Below are positions 6,826 to 15,183 of a stretch of DNA of 24,536 bases, piece by piece. The notes below the pieces were generated by a model. That model was not told the DNA's origin, made no database searches, and saw only the letters and a list, made by a program, of their open reading frames with translations. The position numbers and the translations under genes were made by a program. Source of the DNA: PHAA01 sp964584415 (GTDB lineage Bacteria; Bacillota; Syntrophomonadia; Syntrophomonadales; Syntrophomonadaceae). Each line of letters starts with the position of its first letter. The stretch's first letter is position 1. Where the stretch lies: the NCBI GenBank assembly GCA_964584415.1, contig CAZOZX010000021.1, positions 1 to 24,536 of the forward strand, written 5' to 3'.

Positions 6826-7812
6826 ATGAAAGCAACTATCTTAGGTCTGGGATACTACCTGCCGGAGAAAGTTCTTACCAACAAGGATTTGGAAGAGATA
6901 GTAGACACCAGCGATAGCTGGATTGTAGATAGATCAGGTATTAGAGAGCGCCACATCCTTGGCCCGGACGAAAGTAATTCTACTATGGCTATTCCTGCAG
7001 CCCGTCGTGCCCTCCAAGATGCTCAGATTGATCCTGCTGATCTAGATCTTATAATTGTAGCGACTGCTTCCAGTGATATGCTTTTCCCCTCGACGGCCTG
7101 CCTGGTGCAGGCTGCTTTAGGAGCCGTCAATGCAGCCGCTTTTGATTTGGGAGCCGGCTGTACCGGATTCGTCTATGCCCTGACCATGGCCGAAAAGTAT
7201 CTTTTGGCATCAGATGCCCGTTATATTCTGGTGATTGGGTCTGAAGCAGTATCGAAGGTGCTTGATTTCACTGACCGCAACACCTGCGTGCTATTCGGGG
7301 ATGCGGCCGGAGCAGTTGTTTTAGGCAAGGCTGAAGGTGACTATGGTGTTCTTAGTACCTATATGGGGGCTGATGGCACAGGGGCTATGGATCTTTACAT
7401 GCCGGCTGGCGGATCAGCTATTCCAGCTTCGGTGGAGAGTGTGAAAAATAAGCTGCACTATTTGCGGATGAACGGAACCGAGGTTTTTAAATTTGCCACC
7501 AAGATAATGGGTGAGACCAGCGATAAGGTGGTCAGTAAAGCCGGTCTGAGCTACAAAGATATTGACTATTTTGTGCCTCATCAGGCCAATATAAGAATTA
7601 TCATGGTTGCAGCCAAACGCATGAAGATTCCTATGGAAAAGGTTTTAGTCAATGTAGATCACTGCGGTAATACATCAGCTGCTTCAATACCAGTAGCTTT
7701 AGCCGAAGCCTACGAGCAGGGACGTCTGCATAAAGGGGATAACATTCTAATGGTGGCCTTTGGAGCAGGCCTGACGTTTGGCGGAGTGCTGCTGCGCTGG
7801 GGGAGGGATTAA
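6826..7812 (+). CDS. fabH: 3-oxoacyl-[ACP] synthase III (KASIII)
   Basis: A 328-residue FabH of normal length. It starts fatty acid synthesis by condensing a short acyl-CoA with malonyl-ACP. The catalytic triad is complete: C112 in GAGCTGFVYAL, H252 in PHQANIRI, and N282 in CGNTSAAS. Also seen are SDSWIVDRSGIRERH near residue 30-43 and the C-terminal glycine-rich GAGLTFGGVLLRW. The start is ATG with GAAAGG 11 bases upstream, a rather loose ribosome site. It is the first gene of the fab operon; its stop codon directly abuts the ATG of fabK. Primer choice (acetyl or branched acyl-CoA) cannot be read here. Confidence 0.96.
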   Translation: MKATILGLGYYLPEKVLTNKDLEEIVDTSDSWIVDRSGIRERHILGPDESNSTMAIPAARRALQDAQIDPADLDLIIVATASSDMLFPSTACLVQAALGAVNAAAFDLGAGCTGFVYALTMAEKYLLASDARYILVIGSEAVSKVLDFTDRNTCVLFGDAAGAVVLGKAEGDYGVLSTYMGADGTGAMDLYMPAGGSAIPASVESVKNKLHYLRMNGTEVFKFATKIMGETSDKVVSKAGLSYKDIDYFVPHQANIRIIMVAAKRMKIPMEKVLVNVDHCGNTSAASIPVALAEAYEQGRLHKGDNILMVAFGAGLTFGGVLLRWGRD

Positions 7813-8760
7813 ATGAGGATACATACCAGTATTTGCGATTTGTTTGATATAGAATATCCAATAATACAAGGCGGTATGGCCTGGATCGCCGGAGGGCGTT
7901 TAGCAGCAGCTGTATCGGAAGCAGGGGGTATGGGTACCATAGGCTGTGGTAATGCACCTCCATCGTGGCTCAAGGAGCAGATTGATATTGCCCGTGCCAT
8001 CACTTCGCGGAACTTCGCAGTCAATCTGGTGCTAACCTCACCTTTTGTTAAAAAAAATGCCGAATTAATTATACGTGAGAAAATACCTGTGGTTGCCACC
8101 GGTGCAGGCAGTCCCGGGCCGTTTATGGCTGGATTTAAGGAAGCTGGTGTTAAAGTTATGCCCGTGGTGGCATCCGTTGCTTTAGCCAAGCGTTTAGAAA
8201 GGCTTGGTGCAGACGCCCTTGTGGTTGAGGGAGTCGAATCCGGAGGCCACGTAGGTGAAATGACAACTATATGTATAGTGCCTATGGTAGCTGATGAGGT
8301 TAAGGTTCCCATTGTAGCAGCAGGCGGAATTGCTGATGGCCGGGGTATGGTCGCTGCGTTGGCACTTGGTGCCCAGGGAGCTCAGATGGGTACCAGATTT
8401 ATATGTGCTATTGAAACGGATGTTCACCCTAACTACCAGGAAAAAGTCGTTAAAACCAGAGACCGATCTACCGTTGTCTGTGGAGAAACAACCGGCCATC
8501 CGGTGCGCGCCATACAGAATCCGTTTACCCATGAATATCTAAAAGCAGAGCGGGCGGGAGCTGATCTGGAAACCCTCGAAAAACTAGGTACCGGACGTTA
8601 TCCTTTGGCAGCGGTCGAAGGTGATATGCAGAATGGCAGTATATTATGCGGTCAGATTGTAGGCTTGGTTAAAAAGGTACAGCCAGCCGCTGAAATCGTG
8701 CAGGAAGTCATGGCCGAATGCGTGGATTTATTGCATAAACTGGGGGGCATGCCATGTTAA
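7813..8760 (+). CDS. fabK: Enoyl-[ACP] reductase II (FabK, FMN-dependent)
   Basis: A 315-residue flavoprotein that performs the last reduction of each elongation cycle, replacing FabI. Motifs are YPIIQGGMAWIAGGRLAAAVS (15-35), TGAGSPGPFMAGFKEAG, VEGVESGGHVGEMTT with the active-site histidine H146, VPIVAAGGIADGRGM, and ALGAQGAQMGTRF. This is the compact classical FabK without the cysteine-containing tail of the divergent neighbour. GGGAGG (7801-7806), inside the end of fabH, is its ribosome site. It overlaps fabD by seven bases. Its place between fabH and fabD is the common clostridial and streptococcal pattern and supports a role in fatty acid synthesis rather than nitronate oxidation. FabK enzymes are naturally insensitive to triclosan (family knowledge). 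Confidence 0.95.
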   Translation: MRIHTSICDLFDIEYPIIQGGMAWIAGGRLAAAVSEAGGMGTIGCGNAPPSWLKEQIDIARAITSRNFAVNLVLTSPFVKKNAELIIREKIPVVATGAGSPGPFMAGFKEAGVKVMPVVASVALAKRLERLGADALVVEGVESGGHVGEMTTICIVPMVADEVKVPIVAAGGIADGRGMVAALALGAQGAQMGTRFICAIETDVHPNYQEKVVKTRDRSTVVCGETTGHPVRAIQNPFTHEYLKAERAGADLETLEKLGTGRYPLAAVEGDMQNGSILCGQIVGLVKKVQPAAEIVQEVMAECVDLLHKLGGMPC

Positions 8761-9677
8761 AATTAGCGTTTGTTTTCCCGGGGCAGGGATCTCAATATGT
8801 GGGAATGGGCCGGGAGATGGCAGAAACCTACAGCCAGGCCGGACAAATATTTGAACTGGCCGATGATATATGCGGTTATAAGCTCAGCACTCTATGTTTC
8901 GAAGGGCCGCAGGAGCAGTTGAATCAAACCAGGTATGCTCAACCAGCTTTACTGGTAACCAGTCTGGCTTGTCTGGCAGCTGCCCGTGCCAATGGCCTGG
9001 AGGCTCAATATATGAGCGGTTTAAGTCTGGGGGAATACACGGCACTGGTAGGCGCAGGTGCTCTGCCTTTAGAAAAAGCTTTGCCCCTGGTCATGAGAAG
9101 AGCGGAATTAATGCAGGATGCAGTTCCTCTAGGACAGGGAGCTATGGCAGCCATAATAGGGTTGGATGATTCTGTGGTAGAACAGGTTTGCAGCGAGACG
9201 CAAGGCGTGGTAACCGTGGCAAATTACAATTGCCCTGGCCAACTGGTTATCTCTGGAGAAAAACCGGCAGTGGAGTCCGCCGTTAATAGGTTAAAGGAAA
9301 AAGGCGGCCGGGCCATGATGCTGGCAGTAAGCGTTCCATCCCACAGCCCGTTAATGAAGGACTGTGCAGATCAGTTAGCGGATGCCCTCTCGGGAGTGCA
9401 ATTTAACCAGCCCGCCATACCGGTGGTTTCCAATGTAAATGGGTTACCCAACGATGTTGAGGATATCCCGCAATTATTGGTCCAACAATTGTATTCCCCG
9501 GTGCGCTGGGAACAGGGGGTACGTTATATGATGACCCAAATTGATTATTTTGTTGAAATCGGGCCTGGAGCTAGTCTCTCCGGTTTAATTAGAAAGATTG
9601 ACAAAAACAAGGTACTAGGGCAAGTGGATGACATTAAGAGCCTGCATAAACTGATGGAGAAGGTGAATTCTATATGA
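8754..9677 (+). CDS. fabD: Malonyl-CoA:ACP transacylase
   Basis: A 307-residue enzyme that moves malonyl from CoA to acyl carrier protein. It shows FPGQGSQYVGMGREM at 8-22 and the nucleophile S91 in GLSLGEYTALV; many homologues have GHSxG here, and leucine at the second position is common in Clostridia. Catalytic H197 lies in SVPSHSPLM. The NYNCPGQLVISGE segment (158-169) is also typical. The ATG lies inside the end of fabK (seven-base overlap), with a GGGGGG run as ribosome site. Its own TGA overlaps the ATG of fabG by four bases (ATGA), so translation of the three genes is likely coupled. Confidence 0.96.
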   Translation: MLKLAFVFPGQGSQYVGMGREMAETYSQAGQIFELADDICGYKLSTLCFEGPQEQLNQTRYAQPALLVTSLACLAAARANGLEAQYMSGLSLGEYTALVGAGALPLEKALPLVMRRAELMQDAVPLGQGAMAAIIGLDDSVVEQVCSETQGVVTVANYNCPGQLVISGEKPAVESAVNRLKEKGGRAMMLAVSVPSHSPLMKDCADQLADALSGVQFNQPAIPVVSNVNGLPNDVEDIPQLLVQQLYSPVRWEQGVRYMMTQIDYFVEIGPGASLSGLIRKIDKNKVLGQVDDIKSLHKLMEKVNSI

Positions 9678-10426
9678 GTAACCAGGTGGCATTGATAACT
9701 GGTAGTTCCCGAGGTATTGGCCGGGCTATAGCTATTGAACTGGCAAAGAATTTTAAAGTGGCGGTCAATTACTATAATAAAGTTGATGAAGAACAAAATC
9801 GAGCTCAGGCTGAGGAAGTCCTAAAATACATCCAGCAAGCAGGTGGCGAAGGAATAGTGATAGGTGCGGATGTTGCGGATTCAGCCAGTGCCGCGCAAAT
9901 GGTAGAGAGTGTAGTGGCCAGCCTGGGCAGCATAGACGTTCTGGTCAATAATGCCGGAATTAATAAAGACCAGCTGTTACTGCGTATGACTGAGGCCCAA
10001 TGGTATGACGTAATCAATACCAATTTGTCGTCAGCCTTCTATTGTTCCAAAGCCGCGTTGAAGTATATGATGAAGAAGAAACAGGGCCGGGTCATAAATA
10101 TTTCATCAGTAGTCGGGATGGCAGGCAATGCGGGACAAGCTCATTATGCTGCCTCAAAAGCTGGTTTGCTAGGCTTTACTTACTCACTAGCCAAAGAATA
10201 TGGCCCCAGAGGTATCACCGCAAACGCGGTGGCTCCTGGTTACATAGAAAGTGACATGACCCTCAAGCTGCCCCCTGAGGCCAGCGCTAGAATGGTAGCA
10301 CAAATTCCTCTGGGGAGGATGGGCTCCCCCGAAGACGTCGCCGCGCTAGTCGCTTTTCTGGCATCCCCAGCAGCCGCTTACATAAACGGCCAGGTGATCC
10401 GGGTTGATGGCGGAATGTCCATATAG
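9674..10426 (+). CDS. fabG: 3-oxoacyl-[ACP] reductase
   Basis: A 250-residue short-chain dehydrogenase that reduces 3-oxoacyl-ACP with NADPH. The nucleotide motif is TGSSRGIGRAIA (9-20) and NNAG lies at 92-95. The catalytic set is S145 in ISSVVG, Y158 and K162 in YAASK. The C-terminus ends VIRVDGGMSI, typical of FabG. Residues about 33-50 (NYYNKVDEEQNRAQAEEV) form a slightly longer loop after the second strand than in E. coli FabG. It overlaps fabD by four bases. A 33-base gap then leads to acpP. Confidence 0.96.
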   Translation: MSNQVALITGSSRGIGRAIAIELAKNFKVAVNYYNKVDEEQNRAQAEEVLKYIQQAGGEGIVIGADVADSASAAQMVESVVASLGSIDVLVNNAGINKDQLLLRMTEAQWYDVINTNLSSAFYCSKAALKYMMKKKQGRVINISSVVGMAGNAGQAHYAASKAGLLGFTYSLAKEYGPRGITANAVAPGYIESDMTLKLPPEASARMVAQIPLGRMGSPEDVAALVAFLASPAAAYINGQVIRVDGGMSI

Positions 10427-10459
10427 TAATCTTAAGAAAATATTTTAGGAGGTATAGGA

Positions 10460-10693
10460 ATGTCAGTATTTGAAACAGTTAAGAAGATTATTGTGGAGGT
10501 AAAAGGTATAGAGGAAGATCAGATTCAACTCGAATCCCGCTTTGAAGAAGATTTGGAAGCAGATTCCCTCGATGTTGTGGAAATGATTATGCTGCTGGAA
10601 GAGGAATATGAATTCGAAATACCGGAAGAAGTTGCCGAGAAACTTAAAACCGTAAAAGACGTAGTAGATTATATCGAGCAAAATCGGCCTTAA
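10460..10693 (+). CDS. acpP: Acyl carrier protein
   Basis: A 77-residue acidic four-helix protein. The phosphopantetheine attachment serine is S36 in EADSLDVVEMIM. It carries the growing acyl chain to every enzyme of the cycle. AGGAGG (10447-10452), seven bases before the ATG, is the best ribosome site in the operon, in line with the large amount of ACP a cell needs. It lies between fabG and fabF, the usual place. Confidence 0.97.
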   Translation: MSVFETVKKIIVEVKGIEEDQIQLESRFEEDLEADSLDVVEMIMLLEEEYEFEIPEEVAEKLKTVKDVVDYIEQNRP

Positions 10694-10712
10694 AAGTAAA
10701 TGAGGTGAAAAA

Positions 10713-11954
10713 TTGATACCACGCAGAGTAGTCATCACGGGGATGGGGACTATTAATCCTGTCGCCCATGATGTTAATGGATTTTGGGCCAAATTGTTGG
10801 CCGGACAAAGCGGCATAGGCCTGATTGATCGCTTTGATACCAGCGATTATCCGAGCAAAATTGCGGCTCAGGTAAAGGAGTTTAATCCGCAGGATTATAT
10901 GCCCCGAACTGAAGCTCGCCGTATGGACCCTTTTATACAGTACGCATGTGCTGCTGCCCGTATTGCCCTTGAAGATGCTGGTTTAGAATTAGGTAAGATA
11001 GATGCCGATAGGGCCGGCGTGCTGATTGGCACTGGTATAGGCGGAATAGAAATTTTCGAAAAACAGTGCCTGGTTTTGCAGAAACGTGGTGTAGCGGGTA
11101 TCAGCCCCTTTTTCATTCCCATGTTGATCCCTAACATGGCCTCGGGTCATGTGTCTATAATGTTTGGTGCCCGGGGACCCAGTGGCTGCTCGGTTACGGC
11201 TTGCGCAACTGCTACAACCTCGATCGGTGACGCCTATCGCCTCATTCAGCATGGCGATGCTGACGTTATGATCAGTGGAGGAACCGAGGCTCCGATAACT
11301 CCGGTCGCGATTGCCGGATTCTGCGCCATGAAAGCACTTTCCACCCATAACGAGGAACCGGAGAAAGCCTGCCGGCCTTTTGACCTGGATAGAGATGGTT
11401 TTGTTATGGGTGAAGGATCTGCCGTGGTTATCCTGGAAGAACTGGAACATGCTTTGCAGCGCGGTGCCAGGATTTACGGTGAGTTAATAGGCTATGGCAG
11501 CAGTTCAGATGCCTATCATATCGTCCAACCAGATCCGGAAGGGAATGGTGCGGCACGGGCATTAAAGGCTGCATTACGCGAGGCTGGGGTCCAGCCTGGT
11601 GAACTCGACTATATGAATGCTCACGGGACAGGTACCCATTTTAACGACATGGTAGAGACCAAAGCTCTCAAACAAGTTCTGGGTGCCGAACATTCCAGCC
11701 TGGCCATTACTTCAACCAAATCCGCAACTGGCCACATGTTGGGTGCTGCGGGAGCAGTAGAATTGATCGCGACTGTATTAACCATGAACAATAACCTTAT
11801 TGCCCCAACCATTAACCTTGATAATCCTGATCCGGAATGTGACCTGGATTATGTAAGGGGTGTACCCCGGGAGAAGCTGATTAATATAGCTGCATCCGAG
11901 TCACTCGGTTTTGGCGGGCACAACGCGGTACTTGTGATTAAAAAGTACGCCTAA
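10713..11954 (+). CDS. fabF: 3-oxoacyl-[ACP] synthase II (KASII)
   Basis: A 413-residue condensing enzyme for chain elongation. The catalytic residues are C164 in TACATATTSIGDA, H304 in NAHGTGTHFND, and H341 in SATGHMLGAAGAVE. The N-terminus RRVVITGMGTINPV and the C-terminal SLGFGGHNAVLV fit KASII (FabF) rather than KASIII. The start is a TTG at 10713 with GAGGTG five bases upstream; no ATG lies close enough to keep RRVVITGMG. It follows acpP by 19 bases. No separate fabB is seen, so this enzyme probably does all elongation steps from this locus. Confidence 0.96.
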   Translation: MIPRRVVITGMGTINPVAHDVNGFWAKLLAGQSGIGLIDRFDTSDYPSKIAAQVKEFNPQDYMPRTEARRMDPFIQYACAAARIALEDAGLELGKIDADRAGVLIGTGIGGIEIFEKQCLVLQKRGVAGISPFFIPMLIPNMASGHVSIMFGARGPSGCSVTACATATTSIGDAYRLIQHGDADVMISGGTEAPITPVAIAGFCAMKALSTHNEEPEKACRPFDLDRDGFVMGEGSAVVILEELEHALQRGARIYGELIGYGSSSDAYHIVQPDPEGNGAARALKAALREAGVQPGELDYMNAHGTGTHFNDMVETKALKQVLGAEHSSLAITSTKSATGHMLGAAGAVELIATVLTMNNNLIAPTINLDNPDPECDLDYVRGVPREKLINIAASESLGFGGHNAVLVIKKYA

Positions 11955-11967
11955 TGGGAGTCATATA

Positions 11968-12417
11968 ATGGATATAAACGAAATATTGCAGGTTTTACCC
12001 CATCGTTACCCATTTCTTCTGGTTGACCGGATTGTTGAACTGGAACCGGGTTCAAAAGCGGTTGGGATAAAAAACGTTTCTATTAACGAACCTCATTTCG
12101 CCGGCCATTTTCCTGGCCGGCCTATTATGCCGGGGGTACTAATGATTGAGGCCATGGCCCAGGTAGGGGCATGTGCTCTCTTTAGCCAGGACAAATATAA
12201 GGGGCAGTTGGGTTTCCTGGCCGGGGTTGATAAGATGCGTTTCAAAAGACAAGTCATACCCGGTGATACCCTGGTTATAACCAGCCGCGTAATTAAGTTG
12301 AAAGCTAATTTCGGCTGGTTTGAAGGGGAAGTAAGAGTGAATAATGATTTAGTCTGCCGGGGCGAGCTTATGTTTGGAATCGAAAAGCCGTCTGGGAAGG
12401 TAGATGAGAATGTTTAG
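11968..12417 (+). CDS. fabZ: 3-hydroxyacyl-[ACP] dehydratase
   Basis: A 149-residue hotdog-fold dehydratase. HRYPFLLVDRI (12-22) and the active-site helix with H47 in AGHFPGRPIMPGV and E61 in MIEAMAQ are complete. It removes water from 3-hydroxyacyl-ACP to give the enoyl-ACP used by FabK. It starts 14 bases after fabF, with GGGAG upstream, and its end overlaps accD. In many Clostridia accB precedes and accC follows this gene; neither is present here. Confidence 0.96.
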   Translation: MDINEILQVLPHRYPFLLVDRIVELEPGSKAVGIKNVSINEPHFAGHFPGRPIMPGVLMIEAMAQVGACALFSQDKYKGQLGFLAGVDKMRFKRQVIPGDTLVITSRVIKLKANFGWFEGEVRVNNDLVCRGELMFGIEKPSGKVDENV

Positions 12418-13276
12418 ACCTAATTTTAAACAGAAAAAAGCCTATATAGATCTTTCCGGCATCAACAGATCCCCCTTAACCCTTGACTCGAGAGAGGGGA
12501 ACTTCCCATGTCCGGCCTGTTCAGCGTTGATTTCTGAAACCGAGATACTCGAGAACAATGATTTTTGTCCCCGCTGCTTCCATCATTTTGCCGTCACCGC
12601 CAGGGAACGCATTTATTCTTTATGTGATGATGGTACTTTCGAAGAGTGGGATATAGATCTGACCTCAGTAAATCCTCTCGCTTTTCCGGATTATGACGAC
12701 AAAATACAGAGGGCGCGTGAAGAGACCCACTTACCTGAGGCGATAATAACAGGAAAAGGCAGCATCGGCGGGACGCAGTGTGTCATCGGAGCCATGGAAC
12801 CCAGATTTATGATGGGAAGTATGGGCTCTGTGGTAGGTGAAAAAATCTGCCGAGCTATAGAGGGGGCAATTGAACGTTCAGTGCCGCTTATCCTTTCTTG
12901 TTGTTCCGGAGGAGCGCGCATGCAGGAAGGCATGCTCTCCCTTATGCAGATGGCAAAGACCAGTGCTGCTGTCGGGAGGCTGAACCAGGCTGGATTGTTG
13001 TATATTTCGATTTTAACTCATCCAACTACAGGAGGAGTAACCGCTAGTTTTGCATCTCTGGCAGATATAATTATAGGCGAACCAGGTGCCTTGATTGGAT
13101 TTACTGGTCCCAGGGTGATTGAGCAGACTACCGGCCAAAAGCTGCCAAGCGGTTTTCAGCGCTCAGAATATCTCCTGCAGCACGGGATGATCGATATTAT
13201 CCAACCAAGGTTGGAAATGCGGTCCTTGTTGATACGCCTGCTGACCCTTCATCAAGGAGGAAAAAATGGCCAATAG
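12404..13276 (+). CDS. accD: Acetyl-CoA carboxylase, carboxyltransferase beta subunit
   Basis: A 290-residue subunit that, with AccA, moves the carboxyl group from biotin to acetyl-CoA to make malonyl-CoA. The N-terminal zinc ribbon is intact: C36, C39, C55 and C58. The crotonase-like core has MEPRFMMGSMGSVVGEKI, SCCSGGARMQEGMLSLMQMAKT, and THPTTGGVTASFASL. Two in-frame ATGs compete: 12404 is three bases after GGAAGG, while 12410 is nine bases after it, so the protein may begin two residues later. The gene overlaps fabZ by 14 (or 8) bases and accA by 11. Confidence 0.95.
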   Translation: MRMFRPNFKQKKAYIDLSGINRSPLTLDSREGNFPCPACSALISETEILENNDFCPRCFHHFAVTARERIYSLCDDGTFEEWDIDLTSVNPLAFPDYDDKIQRAREETHLPEAIITGKGSIGGTQCVIGAMEPRFMMGSMGSVVGEKICRAIEGAIERSVPLILSCCSGGARMQEGMLSLMQMAKTSAAVGRLNQAGLLYISILTHPTTGGVTASFASLADIIIGEPGALIGFTGPRVIEQTTGQKLPSGFQRSEYLLQHGMIDIIQPRLEMRSLLIRLLTLHQGGKNGQ

Positions 13277-14225
13277 TAAGTTTGAGTTTGAGTCTAATTA
13301 CAAGTTATTGGAGAGCAAGCTGGAGGAATTAAAACAGCTCTCAATTACTTTAGACTGTGATTTTAGCAAAGAAATTGCCAACGTTGAAAAAAGAATAAAT
13401 GAATTAAAGGCTGAACGATATAGACATTTGACACCCTGGGAACAGGTTATCTTATCGCGGGATTTGGAACGACCTATGACCAGGGACTTTATTGGTTATT
13501 TGTGCAGCGAGTTTATAGAATTACATGGCGATCGTTTATACGGGGATGATCCTGCTATAGTAGGTGGTATAGCAGTTTTTGAAGATCAGGTGGTAACCGT
13601 TATCGGTCACCAAAAAGGACAGGATACCAACGCCAATATTCAACATAACTTTGGAATGCCACGACCTGAAGGCTACCGCAAAGCTTATCGGCTGATAAAG
13701 GAAGCTGAAAGATTTGGCCGCCCCGTGATTACATTCATAAATACCCCGGGTGCTGATCCTGGTATTGGTGCTGAAGAACGCGGCCAGGCCTGGGCAATCT
13801 CGCAATTGCTTTTGGGTTTAAGCAGTGTAAAGGTTCCCGTAGTTTCCATAATCACTGGTGAAGGTGGCAGCGGGGGGGCTTTGGCCCTAACGGTCGCAGA
13901 TCGGATTATTATGTTTTCTAATGCGGTATTTTCGGTAGCTTCGCCAGAGACATGCGCATCCATTCTTCTGCGTGATGCTAAAAGAGCGGATGAGATGGCT
14001 GAGTCCCTTAAATTGAATGCATCGGCTTTACTGGAACTGGGTGTCATTGATCAAATTATAAATGAGCCCTCTAATGTAAACCTGCTGCAAGCTTCTGATT
14101 TCATGGCTGATATGAGGAGAAGCCTGAAAAATAATCTGGACGAGGTTTGTGCTCTGCCGATCAATGATCTGGTCGAGCTGCGTTATAAGAGATTGCGAAA
14201 GATAGGACAATTCTATCAGGCCTAG
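13266..14225 (+). CDS. accA: Acetyl-CoA carboxylase, carboxyltransferase alpha subunit
   Basis: A 319-residue partner of AccD, of normal length. The N-terminal coiled helices (about 5-50) precede the fixed segment LTPWEQVILSRDLERP. FIELHGDRLYGDDPAIVGGIA, GHQKGQDTNANIQHNFGMPRPEGYRKA, FINTPGADPGIGAEERGQ, and GEGGSGGALAL mark the carboxyltransferase core that binds biotin. A strong AAGGAGG lies just before its ATG, inside the end of accD. It closes the fab operon; a terminator follows about 95 bases later. Confidence 0.96.
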   Translation: MANSKFEFESNYKLLESKLEELKQLSITLDCDFSKEIANVEKRINELKAERYRHLTPWEQVILSRDLERPMTRDFIGYLCSEFIELHGDRLYGDDPAIVGGIAVFEDQVVTVIGHQKGQDTNANIQHNFGMPRPEGYRKAYRLIKEAERFGRPVITFINTPGADPGIGAEERGQAWAISQLLLGLSSVKVPVVSIITGEGGSGGALALTVADRIIMFSNAVFSVASPETCASILLRDAKRADEMAESLKLNASALLELGVIDQIINEPSNVNLLQASDFMADMRRSLKNNLDEVCALPINDLVELRYKRLRKIGQFYQA

Positions 14226-14319
14226 ATCTTCAAGAATTGGATTTATTGCGGAATAGACTGGTTCGGAAAATTGATATTTTGTATTGTAATTGATAAAAAG
14301 TGGTTCTAACGGTAAGGAT

Positions 14320-14360
14320 ATAAGGGAGCGTACCCATGGGGTTCGTTTCCTTATTTTATT
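14320..14360 (+). terminator. Rho-independent terminator of the fab operon
   Basis: A 16-bp stem (14320-14335 with 14339-14354, two G-U pairs and one mismatch) closes on an ATG loop and is followed by a T-rich tail, TTTATT. It lies between accA and sufC. Confidence 0.85.
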
Positions 14361-14404
14361 GGGTAATAGTTAATTAGACTTATAAATGCAGGTTATGATA
14401 GAAT
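14359..14404 (+). promoter_or_regulatory. Promoter region of the suf-like genes
   Basis: Two overlapping candidates are seen: TTGGGT (14359-14364), 16 bases, TATAAA (14381-14386); and TAGACT (14375-14380), 18 bases, the extended -10 TGATAGAAT ending at 14404. Neither has a perfect -35. The sequence does not decide which is used. Confidence 0.4.
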
Positions 14405-14433
14405 ATTATCGAAAAATATAAGGTGGTGGTCCA

Positions 14434-15183
14434 ATGCTAAAACTTGAAAATATACAAATGCAGGTTGACAATGACAGCGGCGACAAAATCGAAATTCTAA
14501 GGGGTATTAACCTAAACTTCGAAAAAGGCAAGGTATATGCCGTTACTGGCCCAAATGGCGGGGGAAAATCTTCTATTGCAAAAGTGATTATGGGCATATA
14601 TAAACAAAGCCAGGGAAGTATCTATATGGACGGGGAGGAAATTAGCAGTCTTGGCATAACCGAAAGGGCCAAAAGAGGAATAGGTTATGCTTTTCAGCAA
14701 CCGCCTCGGTTTAAAGGATTAACGATACAGAACGTATTGACCATAGCGGCACCCCAAGCCGATCTCTTGAAAGTTCGTTCCAGTCTCAGGGATGTAGGGC
14801 TATGCCCCGAAGATTACCTGGATCGGGATCTGGGAACCGGTTTAAGCGGAGGAGAAATAAAAAGAATCGAAATGGCCCAGCTATTACTCCGGAATCCCCT
14901 TGTCAGTATATTTGACGAACCCGAGGCCGGCGTTGATTTATGGACGATTCAAAAGTTATTGGGCCTAATAATGTCCACCTACAAGAATAATCCTAATAAG
15001 ACGGCCATCGTAATCACCCATAATGAAAAGATTATACCGGTATGTGATGAAATTATTGTGGTAGAGGGCGGAATGATTGCTGCCCAGGGTCCACCGGCAG
15101 AAATATGGCATATGATCAAGGATGATATTGAATGCAAAGTACGCAATCAATGCCAGGGGGAAATTAATTATGGCATTAAGTAA
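14434..15183 (+). CDS. sufC: SufC-like ABC ATPase of an Fe-S cluster assembly system (SmsC-type)
   Basis: A 249-residue cytoplasmic ABC ATPase. Walker A is GPNGGGKSS (39-47), the Q-loop FQQP lies at about 87-90, the signature LSGGE at 137-141, Walker B and catalytic glutamate in FDEPEAG (D161, E162), and the H-loop histidine H196 in ITHNE. FDEPEAGVDL and the SGGEIKRIEMAQLL stretch are typical of SufC rather than of transporters, and no membrane partner is nearby. It should power assembly of Fe-S clusters on the SufB-like partner encoded next. Start ATG at 14434, preceded by a GGTGGT stretch as ribosome site. Its end overlaps the next gene by 14 bases. Confidence 0.9.
   Translation: MLKLENIQMQVDNDSGDKIEILRGINLNFEKGKVYAVTGPNGGGKSSIAKVIMGIYKQSQGSIYMDGEEISSLGITERAKRGIGYAFQQPPRFKGLTIQNVLTIAAPQADLLKVRSSLRDVGLCPEDYLDRDLGTGLSGGEIKRIEMAQLLLRNPLVSIFDEPEAGVDLWTIQKLLGLIMSTYKNNPNKTAIVITHNEKIIPVCDEIIVVEGGMIAAQGPPAEIWHMIKDDIECKVRNQCQGEINYGIK

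Noticed and set aside
15122..15169. Upstream in-frame extension of the SufB-like protein
   Set aside because: The extra 16 residues lie inside sufC without a ribosome site, whereas the ATG at 15170 has AGGGGG upstream and begins the family-like sequence.
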